Of a stretch of DNA of 64,000 nucleotides, positions 12,410 to 24,733 are shown one piece after another. The number at the start of each line of letters is the position of its first letter. Within the stretch, counting starts at the first letter, position 1. A program made the translations under genes and the position numbers. The notes beneath the pieces were generated by a model. The model was not told the origin of the DNA. It searched no databases and saw only the letters and a list, made by a program, of their open reading frames with translations. The DNA lies in NCBI GenBank assembly GCA_949130495.1, contig OX422221.1:157885241-157949240 (forward strand). The letters are read 5' to 3'. The stretch comes from Sambucus nigra (lineage: Eukaryota; Streptophyta; Magnoliopsida; Dipsacales; Adoxaceae).

Positions 12410-12422
12410 TTGGCGCCGTCTG
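12410..12422 (+). promoter_or_regulatory. Primer-binding site of element B
   Basis: TTGGCGCCGTCTG begins 2-3 nt after the LTR end. TGGCGCC-type sites are the usual minus-strand primer sites of Tat and Athila elements, complementary to a tRNA 3' end. Confidence 0.8.
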
Positions 12423-12582
12423 TGTGAACAAGAAGCTGTCTCTTCCTCTTCTTCAGCTTAACCTCACCGGAGACTCTGGTGGTGAACCAGGGGCCACCCC
12501 TTGCGTGGAGCTGCTTCACCATTGAAAGAGGTCCTTTAAGGTATTAAGCTCACCTGCTACTCAAGCTCTTTATTGTTAACAC

Positions 12583-14270
12583 ATGGCACCAGAATTACCA
12601 CCGCCTCTTCCGCCGCCTGGTGAGGAGGCCTAGTTCCAGCCAGGCACCGCCTTAGTCCGAAATGGCGGAGGTAGCTGCAGCTTTGAGGTCTTTGGTTGCA
12701 ATACAACAAGCTATAAAGGAGCAGTTTGCATAGCTCAACCAAACTATGATGAGGCCACCTGGAGTTCACCAAAGATGATCACTCCGACGGCTGTCCAGCC
12801 TCATCCCGACGCTAGGGGACCACCCCAGGCACCGATGAAGGACCAACCTGCACCCCAGCGGAGGAGGGACGTTGCTGACCCTAGGCGCTTACGCCTGGGG
12901 AGGCAAGGAAACCCTTGCCCGGAGGACAAGTATGACGATCTAGAGGCGGAAGAAGTCCCGGAGGATTATTGGGAGCCGTATGAGGTTTCAAATAATACGG
13001 TACGTTCTCTTCAGCAGAGCCGAGGCTGTGTCGACCGAAGAGGTGAAGAGGCCCAACAAAGAGGATCATCTTTTGATCGATTGAGAAGAGGGTCAACATT
13101 TGAGAGGTTGGGCCTAGTGAATGACCTAAGACAGAGGTTATCAAGGTCGAGAAGCGCAGCTGACTCGCAAAGAGGAGACAAACAAGGTCAGCCTGATTAA
13201 GCAGGCTGACCTCGTGAAGGAAGGGGCAGAGACCAGGAAGAGGTCAACAACCAATGTTGTGCTGCGGCAGGGGAACCCTCAGTCCATCCCTTGGAGGTGG
13301 CTGGGGACAACCTCGGCCAGGCCGATGGAAGGAGACCATGGAATGACTCTATCCAACGTTTTGAGGAGAAGATAAGAGACCTCATCAAAAGTAGGGATCC
13401 ACTGCAAAGGGGTTACTCAGAGGGCTCTCCATTCATGGCAAAGATAGTGAGCTTCCCGACCCCAGCTAAGTTTAAACCACCAGTGGTGTCTCCCAAGTAT
13501 GATGGTAGCACAAACCCTGTACATCACATTGAGATGTATCAGTCAGCGGCGAACATCTACTCGATACCTGATGAGATGAAGTGTAGGGCCTTCTCTGGGA
13601 CTCTAACAGGCGCAACACACAACTGATTTACTTCTCTTTTGAAGAATTTAATTGAGAACTTCAAGGGTTTGGCCGAACGATTCATTCAAAACTTCTGCTT
13701 TGGGGTAAGACCTCAAAAGAATACCACTCATCTACTGTATGTCAAGCAAGGCAAGGACGAGTGCCTAAGGGACTACATCGCCAGGTTAAACAAAGAGAAA
13801 CTTGAGGTTGAATATTACGAAGAGAATATAGCCATAACCGCCCTCATAGGAGGTCTTCAGAAAGGGAAGTTGTTGTGGAAACTCGGGAAGACCCTCCCAG
13901 GTCCATGACAGAGCTACTAGCAACTGCGGGAAAAGCCATGAATGCCGAAGAGGCAATGGCCGCCAAGTATGAGGATGAGAACCGCGGTAGTAACGGGAAG
14001 TCCCATAGAAATAAAGATGGAAAAAAGAGGTCACCCGATGACAAATTCACTCACTATACCCCTCTAACCGTGAGCTGTGAGCATATCCTCAACGAGATCA
14101 AGAATGATAGGACTATAAGATGGCCAGAAAAACTGAAGGCCCCTCCGCATAAGAGGAACAAAAACTTGTGGTGTGAGTTCCACCAGGACCATGGCCATGT
14201 TACAGACAGATGCTTCGCCTTAAAGGATGAGATTGAGAAGATGTTAAAACCAAAAAGTTGAGGAAGTATG
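12583..14270 (+). pseudogene. Gag of element B, disrupted
   Basis: ATG 12583 begins a Pro-rich N-terminus that meets TAG after 16 codons. The neighbouring frame shows a helical segment (MAEVAAALRSLVAIQQAIKE). The retrotransposon gag core is clear at 13291-13908 (KFKPPVVSPKYDGSTNP, FSGTLTGAT, FKGLAERFIQNF), broken by a TGA at 13624 where the family has Trp. A frameshift near 13905 leads to 13875-14261, which carries the end of gag and the zinc-knuckle-like CEFHQDHGHVTDRC of Tat gag proteins. Gag forms the particle in which the RNA is reverse transcribed; this copy could not make one. Confidence 0.85.
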
Positions 14271-14421
14271 TTGATGGCAAAGCTCCCAAGGGGGAAGAGA
14301 TGACCCTAAGAAAAGGAGAAACAACAGATTCCGTGACGATGCTCCAGCTAAAAGAGGTAATGACTCGGAAGATGATGGTGAAGATGATCCGGACCTTCCA
14401 CCGAAAGATGAAAACACCCCG

Positions 14422-15174
14422 ATGAAGAGGGTTGGCATAATCTCCTTTGGTGTTGACACAATATGCAAAGGGCTTGGGGGAGGTGGTTCTGAAGTGGCTG
14501 ACAGGAAAGCTCATGTGGCAGAGGCCAAGTCGGTGGCCAAACTTGAGGTTGTAAATCTAACGTCTTTCGATACAGCGCAGAAGAGAAAGAAGGTGGACAT
14601 GGACACCCTTATAGTTGGGTTCTCCCGACTCGACTTCAAAGGTATCTTAGCTCCCCATGATGACCTTTTGGTAATAACAACAATAGTGCATGGGTGCGAG
14701 GTGCAGAGGATCCTCGTGGACGGGGGGAGTTCAGCAGACGTAATGTTTTGGCCTTACTTCAAGAGCCTAGGTCTTAGCAGAGTTAGGTTGGTACCCTATC
14801 ATTATCCCTTAATGGGCTTCAGCGGTGAGAAGGTCCACCCATTGGGCATGTATGAGATGGACGTACGTATGGGTGATGAGTGGCCTAAGAGGTTGACCCG
14901 AAAGATAAATTTTTTCGTGATGGACGAAAACGTCTTCTCGGCCTATAACCTCATCATAGGAAGAGTGGCCCTTAAGGAGTTTGAAGCTATGCCATCAACG
15001 GTCCACCAGATACTAAAATTCCCGACCCCCTATGGGGTAGGGGAAGTGAAAGGTGACCAGACTATAGCACGAGAATGTTACTTTAACTCGGCCGAAGAGA
15101 GAGAGAGGCGCATAAGAGGGAAACTACCACCTATAGCATTGATACATTGGACCCGAGAGATGAAACAAAATTAA
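14422..15174 (+). pseudogene. Protease region of element B
   Basis: A 250-codon open stretch contains the retropepsin active site LVDGGSSADVM (about 14712-14744) and the later LIIGRVAL, matching the Tat protease pattern (DGGSSAD, then IIGR). The preceding spacer FSRLDFKGILAPHDD is also typical. It belongs to the pol polyprotein, and its reading frame closes just before the reverse transcriptase, where 15147-15479 overlaps in another frame. The domain itself looks complete, but the polyprotein is broken elsewhere. Confidence 0.85.
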
Positions 15175-16610
15175 AGAAGGGAGAGGCCGCGGAAGAGGTA
15201 GAATCCATCGTCCTCAATGAGGGCGAACCGAAAAAAACCATCCAGATCGGCAAGGCCCTAAAGACAGAAATCAAGGAAGAGCTGATAAACTTCCTCAGGA
15301 AGAGGCAGAGTGTCTTCGCTTGGAGTCATGCAGATATGCCCGGTATCAACCCTGAGGTCATGGGTCACAAGCTCAACGTGACCAAAGAGGCCAAGCCTAT
15401 CAAACAAGGACAAAAAGTTTACTCCAGAGAGAAGTACGACGTCATCCGGGAAGAGGTTAAAAAATTGAAAAGAGACTGAGTTTATAAGAGAAGTCATATA
15501 CCCAGATTGGTTGTCAAATGTAATCATCGTGCCCAAAGCCAATGGGAAGTGGAGAATGTGCGTTAATTTCACTGACCTGAACAGGTCTTGCCCAAAAGAC
15601 AGCTATCCCTTACCTCGGATAGATCAGATGGTAGATGCTACTGCAGGGCATGAGATCATGAGCTTCATGGACGCGTATTCAGGCTACAATCAGATCTTCA
15701 TGGATGTAGAAGACTCAGAGAAGACAACCTTTATTACCGACAAAGGTACGTACTGCTACAAGGTGATGCCCTTCGGTCTAAAAAATGCAGGGGCAACGTA
15801 CCAACATCTTGTGAATAAGATGTTCAAAGACCAAATAGGCAAGAACATGGAAGTGTATGTAGACGATATGCTGACAAAGAGCTTAAAGGCCTGCACTCAT
15901 GTGGCAGACCTTAAAAAGACCTTTGATACTATGGACTTATACATGATGAAACTCAACCCAGCGAAGTGTGTCTTCGGGGTAGGAGCTGGGAAGTTTCTTG
16001 GATTCATCATCAATCAAAGACGAATCGAAGAAAACCCAGAGAAGATTAAGGCTTTGCTTGATATAAAGACACTGAGGAGTATCAAGGACGTCTAAAGACT
16101 CACTGGGATAGTAGCCGCGCTCAATAGATTTATTTCCAGAGCAATGAACAAGTGTCTTTCGTTCTTTAAGGTGCTTAGAAAGGCCTTCCAGTGGGACGAA
16201 GAGTGCGAAGAAGCTTTTAACCAGCTCAAGTCTTACCTTGGGTCTCCCTTGTTATTATCTAGGCCCATAGTAGGAGAGAAATTGTATGTTTATCTAGCGG
16301 TCTCTGAATCGGCTATCAGTGCAGCCATAGTGAGGGAAGACGTTGGAATCCAAAGGCCTGTGTATTTTAACAGTAAAGCCCTTCAAGGGTCTGAACAAAA
16401 CTACCCTCGTATGGAAAAGCTAGCCTACGCCCTGATACATTATTCAAGGAAGATGAAGCCCTATTTCCAAGCCCATTCCATGGTTGTCCTCACCGACTCC
16501 CCACTAAAATAGGTCCTACATAAACCTGAGAAGTCCGAAAGATTGATGACCTGGGCCATTGAGTTGGGGGAGTATGACCTTATCTACCAACTAAGGACAA
16601 CCATCAAAGG
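15147..16610 (+). pseudogene. Reverse transcriptase and first RNase H of element B
   Basis: 15147-15479 encodes the linker FAWSHADMPGI. After a 1-nt frameshift the polymerase follows: PKANGKWRMCVNFTDLN, PLPRIDQMVD, SFMDAYSGYNQI (motif A Asp), KVMPFGLKNAGATYQ, and the catalytic YVDDM at 15856-15870, intact. A TAA at 16093 follows SIKDV. The connection and first RNase H region continue to about 16610 (FQWDEECEEAFNQLK, YPRMEKLAYALI) with a TAG at 16510. The catalytic residues of the polymerase are present, but premature stops prevent a full-length enzyme. Confidence 0.88.
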
Positions 16611-16879
16611 TCAGGCCCTCATAGATTTTATTACTGAGTTCACATGGGAAGAGGCCGAGACAGAGAGTGACCTAAAGGGTGCTGAAGGGACAAACAACGG
16701 TGTCCTATGAGAGCAGGAAGACGAGGCAAAAAATGTCTTTCGAGAGCAGGAAGAGGTGGTACCGAATGTCTTCCAAGGCCAGGAAGAGGTCTTATCCAAA
16801 AAGATCAGGGGCAGAGTAGCGGAGAATGAGGAGGATTGGTACCTCTTCAAGCAAGGAATCATGTCAAAGGGGGACCTTC

Positions 16880-17689
16880 TCATCAGATACAGACATTTGG
16901 AACCTCTTCGTTGATGGTTCTTCCTGCGATAGTGGAAGCGGTGCAGGGTTGATACGTTCAGCTCCAGATGGTGCCAACATTGAATAAGCTTTGAGGTTCA
17001 ACTTCAAGGCATCTAACAACGAGTCAGAATATGAAGCCATGATAGCAGGTCTCTCATTAGCAAAGGCTTTGGGTGTAAGGCAACTCCTACTTCATAGCGA
17101 CTTAAGGTTAGTTATCAATAAAGTATTGGGAGTCTATGAAGCCAAAGATGAAAGGATGACTAAGTATCTTAAGAGGGTAAGAGCAATTTTAGAATATTTC
17201 GAAGAGATAAAACTAAAGAGAATACCTCGGCAAAGTAACAGCCACGCAGATGCATTGGTAAGGTTGGCCTCGACGACGAAGACAGACGTCAGAAGGACAT
17301 TTTTTGTCGAGGTCTTAGGAAAAGCGACCATTGAGGAGGAAGAGGTATGCAACCCTTGTCTCAATTTGAACCTAGGAGACTCATGGATGGACCTCCTCGT
17401 CAGGTATATCAAAGAGGGAGAGCTACCTAAATCCAAGCTAGAGAGGAGGAAATTGAGATATAGGGCTGCCAAGTTCTGTATAGTAGGAGACGTCCTGTAC
17501 AGGAAGGGATTTTTGTTACCTCTCCTCAGATGTGTGCATCCCACCGAAGTTCCTCGTGTCTTACAGGAAGTTCACGAGGGATCTTGCTCCAGTCACATAG
17601 GAGGAAGACCATTGGCCAAAAGAATTATTACCCAGGGATACTGGTGGCCAACCTTGGCCAAAGATGCTGCATATTACGTGAAGAGGTGA
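16880..17689 (+). pseudogene. Second RNase H-like domain of element B
   Basis: Downstream of the usual RNase H the frame reads LFVDGSSCDSGSGAG, FKASNNESEYEAMIAGL and LLLHSDLRLVINKV, the Asp-Glu-Asp pattern of the additional RNase H found in Tat/Ogre elements. A TAA at about 16984 sits between the first and second catalytic residues. The region continues into the integrase zinc-binding part (CVHPTEVPRVLQEVHEGSCSSHIGG) up to a TGA at about 17687. The linker at 16620-16880 is rich in Glu and contains three near-repeats of a 36-39-bp GAGCAGGAAGA unit (about 16711-16800). Confidence 0.85.
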
Positions 17690-18604
17690 GATAAATGTCA
17701 GAGATTCTCCACTATTCCTCATCAACCTCATCAACCTATGACGTCAATCACCTCCCCATGGCCATTCGCAGTATGGGGAATTGACTTAGTAGGACCCCTA
17801 CCAAGAGCTGCCAATAATTACTGGTTCCTAATAGTGGCGATTGACTACTTCTCAAAGTGGGTGGAGGTAGAGCCGATGATAACGATCACAGAACAAAAGA
17901 CTTTCCAATTTATTTGGAGGAACATCATATGCAGACATGACCTCCCAAACACTCTCATCTCAGACAAGGGGACCCAGTTTAAGAACTCCTCTTTAGAGAA
18001 GTATTGCGTAAGAGTTGGGATAAAGAAGTTCTTCTCATTTCGCGGTCTAACTCAGGCAAACGGTCAGACCGAGGTCACGAACAGAACAATCCTTGGCGGA
18101 ATCAAGAAGAGGTTAGAAGATGCGAAGGGACGATGGACTGAAGAGGTCTACGCTGTGTTATGGGCCTACAGAACCACGATAAGGACACCTACAGGAGAAA
18201 CCCCGTTCATGCTAGCACATGGCTCGGAGGCCGTCATACCAACATAAGTGGGACTCCCTACTCATAGGGTCCAGACCTATGACCCTGATAAAAATGGGGA
18301 AGAGAGAAGGCTAGACCTAGATCTGATTAAAAAGAGAAGAGAAAACGCAGAAATCAGACAAGCAGCTTACCAGCAGAGAGCAACAAAGTTCTACAATCAG
18401 AGGGTGAAGTTAAGACCCATTGCCGTGGGAGACTTGGTATTGAAGAAGACCTTACAGAAAACAAACAAACTCCACCCAAACTGGCATGGTCCCTAAAAAG
18501 TAATAGAAGAGGTTATACCTGGGACCTACAGGCTAGAAAACCTAGAAGGGGAACCTTTTGCCAATCCCTGGAATGCTGATCATCTGAAGAAGTATTACAT
18601 ATGA
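17690..18604 (+). pseudogene. Integrase of element B
   Basis: Core motifs are all visible: WGIDLVGPLP (first Asp), LISDKGTQF (second Asp) and ANGQTEVTNR (Glu). The C-terminal part includes VGDLVLKK, LHPNWHGP and the Tat-type ending PWNADHLKKYY before TGA at 18602-18604. Stops after GSEAVIPT (18245) and WHGP (18494) interrupt the C-terminal region. The enzyme would insert the cDNA with 5-bp target duplications, matching the flanks of the element. Confidence 0.88.
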
Positions 18605-18699
18605 TGTTGCAAAAAGTTATGTAAATGTACCATCTTATGAAGAGATTATTAATAAGAGATCAGTTTCCATGTTGGTTCTTGATTCATTGTTCTCTAATG

Positions 18700-21600
18700 G
18701 TAGGAATTATGAGGATAACATCTTAGGTGATGACCTCAGACCCTTACAATATCACTAAGTGGTGACAAGGTCTGAAGTCAGACACCATAATTGGATGACC
18801 TCAGACCCTTAACATCATTAATTTGGTGAGATTAATTATAAGGGTAACATCTTAGGTGATGACCTCAGACCCTTACAACATCATTAAGTGGTGACAAGGT
18901 CTGAAGTCAGACACCATAATTGGATGACCTCAGACCCTTAACATCATTAATTTGGTGAGATTAATTATGAGGGTAACATCTTAGGTGATAACCTCGGACC
19001 CTTACAACATCATTAAGTGGTGACAAGGTATGAAGTCCGACACCATAATTGGATGACCTCAGACCCTTAACATCATTAATTTGGTGAGATTAATTATGAG
19101 GGTAACATCTTAGGTGATGACCTCAGACCCTTACAACATCATTAAGTGGTGACAAGGTCTGAAGTCAGACACCATAATTGGATGACCTCAGACCCTTAAC
19201 ATCATTAATTTGGTGAGATTAATTATGAGGGTAACATCTTAGGTGATGACCTCATACCCTTACAACATCATTAAGTGGTGACAAGGTCTGAAGTCAAACA
19301 CCATAATTGGATGACCTCAGACCCTTAACATCATTAATTTGGTGAGATTAATTATGAGGGTAACATCTTAGGTGATGACCTCGGACCCTTATAATATCAT
19401 TAAGTGGTGACAAGGTCTGAAGTCAGACACCATAATTGGATGACCTCAGACCCTTAACATCATTAATTTGGTGAGATTAATTATGAGGGTAACATCTTAG
19501 GTGATGACCTTCGACCTTTACAACATCATTAAGTGGTGATAAGGTCTGAAGTCAGACACCATAATTGGATGACCTCAGACCCTTAACATCATTAATTTGG
19601 TGAGATTAATTATGAGGGTAACATCTTAGGTGATGACCTCATGCCCTTATAACATCATTAAGTGGTGACAAAGTCTTAAGTCAGACACCATAATTGGATG
19701 ACGTCAGACCCTTAACATCATTAATTTGGTGAGATTAATTATGAGGGTAACATATTAGGTGATGACCTCAGACCCTTACAACATCATTGAGTGGTGACAA
19801 AGTCTGAAGTCAGACACCATAGTTGGATGACCTCAGACCCTTAACATCATTAATTTGGTGAGATAAATTATGAGGGTAACATCTTAGGTGATGACCTCAG
19901 ACCCTTACAACATCAAGTGGGGACAAAGTCTAAAGTCAAACACCATAATTGAATGACCTCAGACCCTTAACATCATTAATTTGGTGAGATTAATTATGAG
20001 GGTAACATCTTAGGTGATGATCTTAGACCCTTACAACATCATTAAGTGGTGACAAGGTCTGAAGTCAGACACCATAATTGGATGACCTCATACCCTTAAC
20101 ATCATTAATTTGGTGAGATTAATTATGAGGGTAACATCTTAGGCGATGACCTCAGACCCTTACAACATCATTAAGTGGTGACAAGGTCTGAAGTCAGACA
20201 CCATAATTGGATGACCTCAGACCCTTAACATCATTTATTTGGTGAGATTAATTGTGAGGGTAACATCTTAGGTGATAACCTCGGACCCTTACAACATCAT
20301 TAAGTGGTGACAAGGTCTGAAGTCCGACACCATAATTGGATGACCTCAGACCCTTAACATCATTAATTTGGTGAGATTAATTATGAGGGTAACATCTTAG
20401 GTGATGATCTCAGACCCTTACAACATCATTAAGTGGTGACAAGGTCTGAAGTCAGACACCATAATTGGATGACCTCAGACCCTTAACATCATTAATTTGG
20501 TGAGATTAATTATGAGGGTAACATCTTAGGTGATGACCTCATACCCTTACAACATCATAAAGTGGTGACAAGGTCTGAAGTCAAACACCATAATTGGATG
20601 ACCTCAGACCCTTAACATCATTAATTTGGCGAGATTAATTATGAGGGTAACATCTTAGGTGATGACCTCGGACCCTTATAATATCATTAAGTGGTGACAA
20701 GGTCTGAAGTCAGACACCATAATTGGATGACCTCAGACCCTTAACATCATTAATTTGGTGAGATTAATTATGAGGGTAACATCTTAGGTGATGACCTTCG
20801 ACCTTTACAACATCATTAAGTGGTGATAAGGTCTGAAGTCAGACACCATAATTGGATGACCTCAGACCCTTAACATCATTAATTTGGTGAGATTAATTAT
20901 GAGGGTAACATCTTAGGTGATGACCTCATGCCCTTATAACATCATTAAGTGGTGACAAAGTCTGAAGTCAGACACCATAATTGGATGACGTCAGACCCTT
21001 AACATCATTAATTTGGTGAGATTAATTATGAGGGTAACATATTAGGTGATGACCTCAGACCCTTACAACATTATTAAGTGGTGACAAAGTCTGAAGTCAG
21101 ACACCATAGTTGGATGACCTCAGACCCTTAACATCATTAATTTGGTGAGATAAATTATGAGGGTAACATCTTAGGTGATGACCTCAGACCCTTACAACAT
21201 CAAGTGGGGACAAAGTCTAAAGTCAGACACCATAATTGAATGACTTCAGACCCTTAACATCATTAATTTGGTGAGATTAATTATGAGGGTAACATCTTAG
21301 GTGATGATCTTAGACCCTTACAACATCATTAAGTGGTGACAAGGTCTGAAGTCAGACGCCATAATTGGATGACCTCAGACCCTTAACATCATTAATTTGG
21401 TGAGATTAATTATGAGGGTAACATCTTAGGCGATGACCTCGGACCCTTACAACATCATTAAGTGGTGACAAGGTCTGAAGTCAGACACCATAATTGGATG
21501 ACCTCAGACCCTTAACATCATTAATTTGGCGAGATTAATTATGAGGGTAACATCTTAGGTGATGACCTCAGATCCTTACAACATCATTAAGTGGTGATAA

Positions 21601-21745
21601 GGTCTGAAGTCAGACACCATAATTGGATGACCTCAGACCCTTAACTTCATTAATTTGGTGAGATTAATTATGAGGATAACATCTTAGGTGATGACCTCAG
21701 ACCCTTACAACATCATTGTGGTGACAAGGTCTGAGATAAGGCTAC
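18700..21745. repeat. Tandem array of 129-bp units in element B
   Basis: About 23 units of 129 bp with a partial last one. Starts of the GGTGATGACC landmark fall at 18726, 18855, 18984, 19113 and so on to 21687; two units are 126 bp. Each unit is itself two related halves of about 65 bp, both opening GATGACCTCAGACCCTTA. Variants recur exactly 1287 bp apart (10 units), so 18984-20270 and 20271-21557 are copies of one block. All six frames are closed. Arrays in the 3' region of Tat elements are known and can seed satellite DNA. Confidence 0.97.
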
Positions 21746-21991
21746 TAATTTAGTTCAAGCAGACATCATTGCACAGACTTGAGGGCTAAAACATCGCATG
21801 ACAAGCATTAAACAAAGCAAATGAAGTAAAAACCCTCCTCAGAGGTTGTCATTCAAATTGTAAAAATTCAAAAGACAAATTTTATATGTTCCTCAGAGGC
21901 TACATCCAATCAGGGGTTACAAAAAGTATCAGAAAGCTTCACAATTAGCCTAAGGGTTAGAGGGGAGAGTGCTGGTGTCCTCAGCCTGATC

Positions 21992-24361
21992 CTATTGGAC
22001 AATATTGGTCATTTCGACAATGTCTTCTCTGTGGTCAGCTCCTTCTATCTCAGTGCCATATAGTGGTGCAGTCTTTGCAGGTGCCGCGATCTCCTCCTCC
22101 ACCTCTTGAAGGGTTTGGGCAAGATGGGGGTTAGCAAAGCCGAGACCTATGAAATCAGAGGCCTTCAAACTTCCTGCCTCCTTCTCTTTGACATCCGCCC
22201 ATTTGATAGTAGCTTTAATACCTCTTTCAAGGTACTCAAAGCCTAAGCTTATGAACTCGTCTGAGGCTTTATAGTCAGCAAGTATCCCTTCAGAGGTATC
22301 TTCAAGTGCTGCCTTCATGGCAGAGTCGACCTTCTTCTTGAGAACATCGTCCTTCGCCTTCAGAGCCACATCATGGTCCTTCTTAAGTTTGGAGATCTCT
22401 TTCTCTAGCCCCTTCACCTTCTTCTCAGACTCGTTAAACTCAGACTTCAGGAGGTCTATTTCGGCATTCAGAGTGCTTTACACCTTCTCGGCTTCTTGAC
22501 CCTTCTGGATGAAGGGTAACTTCCTCAGGGTCCAGTTAGAGAGATGATACATAGAGGTCAGGCCCTGCAAATTATGTGATCATAGGTATGAGTTGAAAGT
22601 CAAATCAGAGGTTACAGTTAGAAATCATAAAGAAATCTAAAGTCATACCTGAATGGACCTATGGAGACCAAATTCAACCAGAAGAGGTGTATCCATTGAC
22701 CGGCATAAACGTTTGTTAGACTCGGTCATGGAAAAGCCGATGGCATCAAGTGCCTGCAGACTATGACCTATTATGCTGTCGTTGATTTTTAGTTTCTCTA
22801 TGCGAGCAGCCAAGGCATCAACAGAAGATATGGGGATGGCAGAGTCCTCACCTTTATTTTTTTGCCTCTGATCCTCAGGGGGAGGGTCAGTAGCATTCCT
22901 CTTCTTTGTGGCCTGAGCCTTCGAGGTTGAGGGAGGAGGAGGAGGGGCGTTCAGACCAGCCTTCTTGGCAAGCTTTGTCAAACTCGGTGCCGCCATTGCC
23001 CAAAGCTCGTCTGAGATATCCTTCGAACGTTCTGCAAAATTGAAAGGTCTGAGTTAGTGAGTCAGACATGCATAAACTCAGAGATATAACTTGAATAAAA
23101 ACACTTACCAAGCTCTGTAAGAGGACTACCCCCAAACCAGTCTCAGAGAGGTAGTGGGGGGTCATAAGGTGTTCAAACTTAACGAGCAGACCATGCATCC
23201 CCTGATCCTGAAGGTCTTTGACCTTCTGAAGATTTTACAGGCTTAGACCAGGGTCGTCCTTGGCAGACATTGTAACCTTGCCCCACCTTATGGGCATTCA
23301 AGGCTCTAGTAAGGAAAGGGGGCACATGGGCCAAATTCCCATGGCCCTGAAGCGAAAAAATAGCGAGGCTTCTAGTTATGGTTGGAAGTCTGAGTTATCT
23401 GGAGCATCTTCTTCTCAGGCTTTCGAGATACAAAATGATAGTAGCTCGGATGGTTTTTGGCAGAAGAAGGAACATAACAACCTACAAAGACTTGGACTGG
23501 AAGGTCTGAATAGTGAACAACCCTCCATAAGATGATGGCCCCAATTATTACCCTCCAAGCATTGGGTGACAAATGAGAAGGGGCCAAGTTGATGTAGGCT
23601 AAAATAGACCTAATGATAGGGTTGATTGGCAGACAAAACCCTAACTTGAACATCTACTCGTACAAGCAGATCTCACCATCTTGTCCATAATATGCCCTTT
23701 CTTCCCTCAGAGGTCTCCTGAGCTTTATGGAGGGGCTGATGGAGTACAAGTATTTAAAGAAAAAAAGGTCTACCTCAGTAACTGAACTCTCAATCTCGGT
23801 CGCCTCAGAGACGTCGACGTCACTCTCAGCATCATCGTCATCGTCATCATCCATCTCAATGTCTGTCGGAGTAGACGTTGGAGGATTACTTGGGAACCTC
23901 TGAGCGAACTTAGCCCCTGTGACGGTCGACAGGGGAATGACATCAAATATTGGTGGAATATCCATGTTTGGTTCAACAACCTGGACCTCTGAGGAAGAGG
24001 ATGATGTTCTTAAATGGTTGTGAGATGAGGACCTACTGGAAACCTCTGCTTGATCAGGGGCGTGATCTTATTGATTTGTAAAGTCCATGGCCTCTTGGAA
24101 AGAATCCACAGACATGGGGTCTGATGTGGAGGACTCAGACTCAGACATCAGTGATGGTTTATCAGGGACTTTGGCTTGGCTAGTGGGTTCTGCTGGTTCA
24201 GGGTATACTACCTTCAGGGGTGGTGGAAAGATAGGTCTGAGGGGGAATTCCTCTGACCTGCGAGCTTCCTCCTGCGCTCTTTCTATTTGCCTAATTTTCT
24301 CTAAAGTCTTCTTCCTGAGAGAAGGGAACTCCTCTAGAAGTTGGTAAAGGGGTCTGAGCAT
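21992..24361 (-). pseudogene. Antisense gene of element B, decayed
   Basis: Reading leftwards from ATG 24361: a basic helical segment and Pro/Glu-rich region, an acidic run (MDDDDDDDAESDVD), then the same domain as in element A (GFCLPINP, PNAWRVIIG at about 23640-23540). Next come a degenerate stretch, a Pro/Ser-rich segment (22996-22650), an intron 22648-22565 with GT-AG ends, and a coiled coil (22440-22300) followed by LGFEYLERGIKA. Stops at 24070-24068, 23654 and about 22480, and frameshifts between 23370 and 22996, break it. Domain order matches the intact antisense gene of element A, so this is the equivalent gene in a relative. Function unknown. Confidence 0.7.
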
Positions 24362-24733
24362 CAGAGGCCGACCCTACACTTGCAACTCTCCTAAACTACA
24401 AACAAGACTGGCTAATGGAATAAAACAATTTAAACATCAAACTGTTAAACCTAGAGCAAGAACAGTTCGCCTGAAAGTATGGGGACTCGTCGAAAATCCC
24501 CAAAAAACCCACCGGAAAATGCAAAAGTAAAGGAAAAACAGGGAAAATGAAGGAAAAGGAATGGAAGAGGATACATGAGGATAAAATGGTAAAGAAGAAG
24601 GAAGAAGACGTGAGGAATCACCACCAAAGGCTTCGAACCAAAGCTTTTCTAGAGAGAGAAAATTCTACTGAAACAAATCATGCCAGGAAAGAGAAATGAG
24701 GAAGAAGGAGGGAAAATAGGGTTTGAACCCTTA

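Noticed and set aside
12775..13200. Independent 141-codon gene
   Set aside because: It is the decayed N-terminal part of the B gag region (Pro/Arg-rich linker), between a stop upstream and the gag core downstream.
18700..21745. CRISPR-like direct repeats
   Set aside because: Units are contiguous 129-bp tandem repeats without unique spacers, in a plant retrotransposon.
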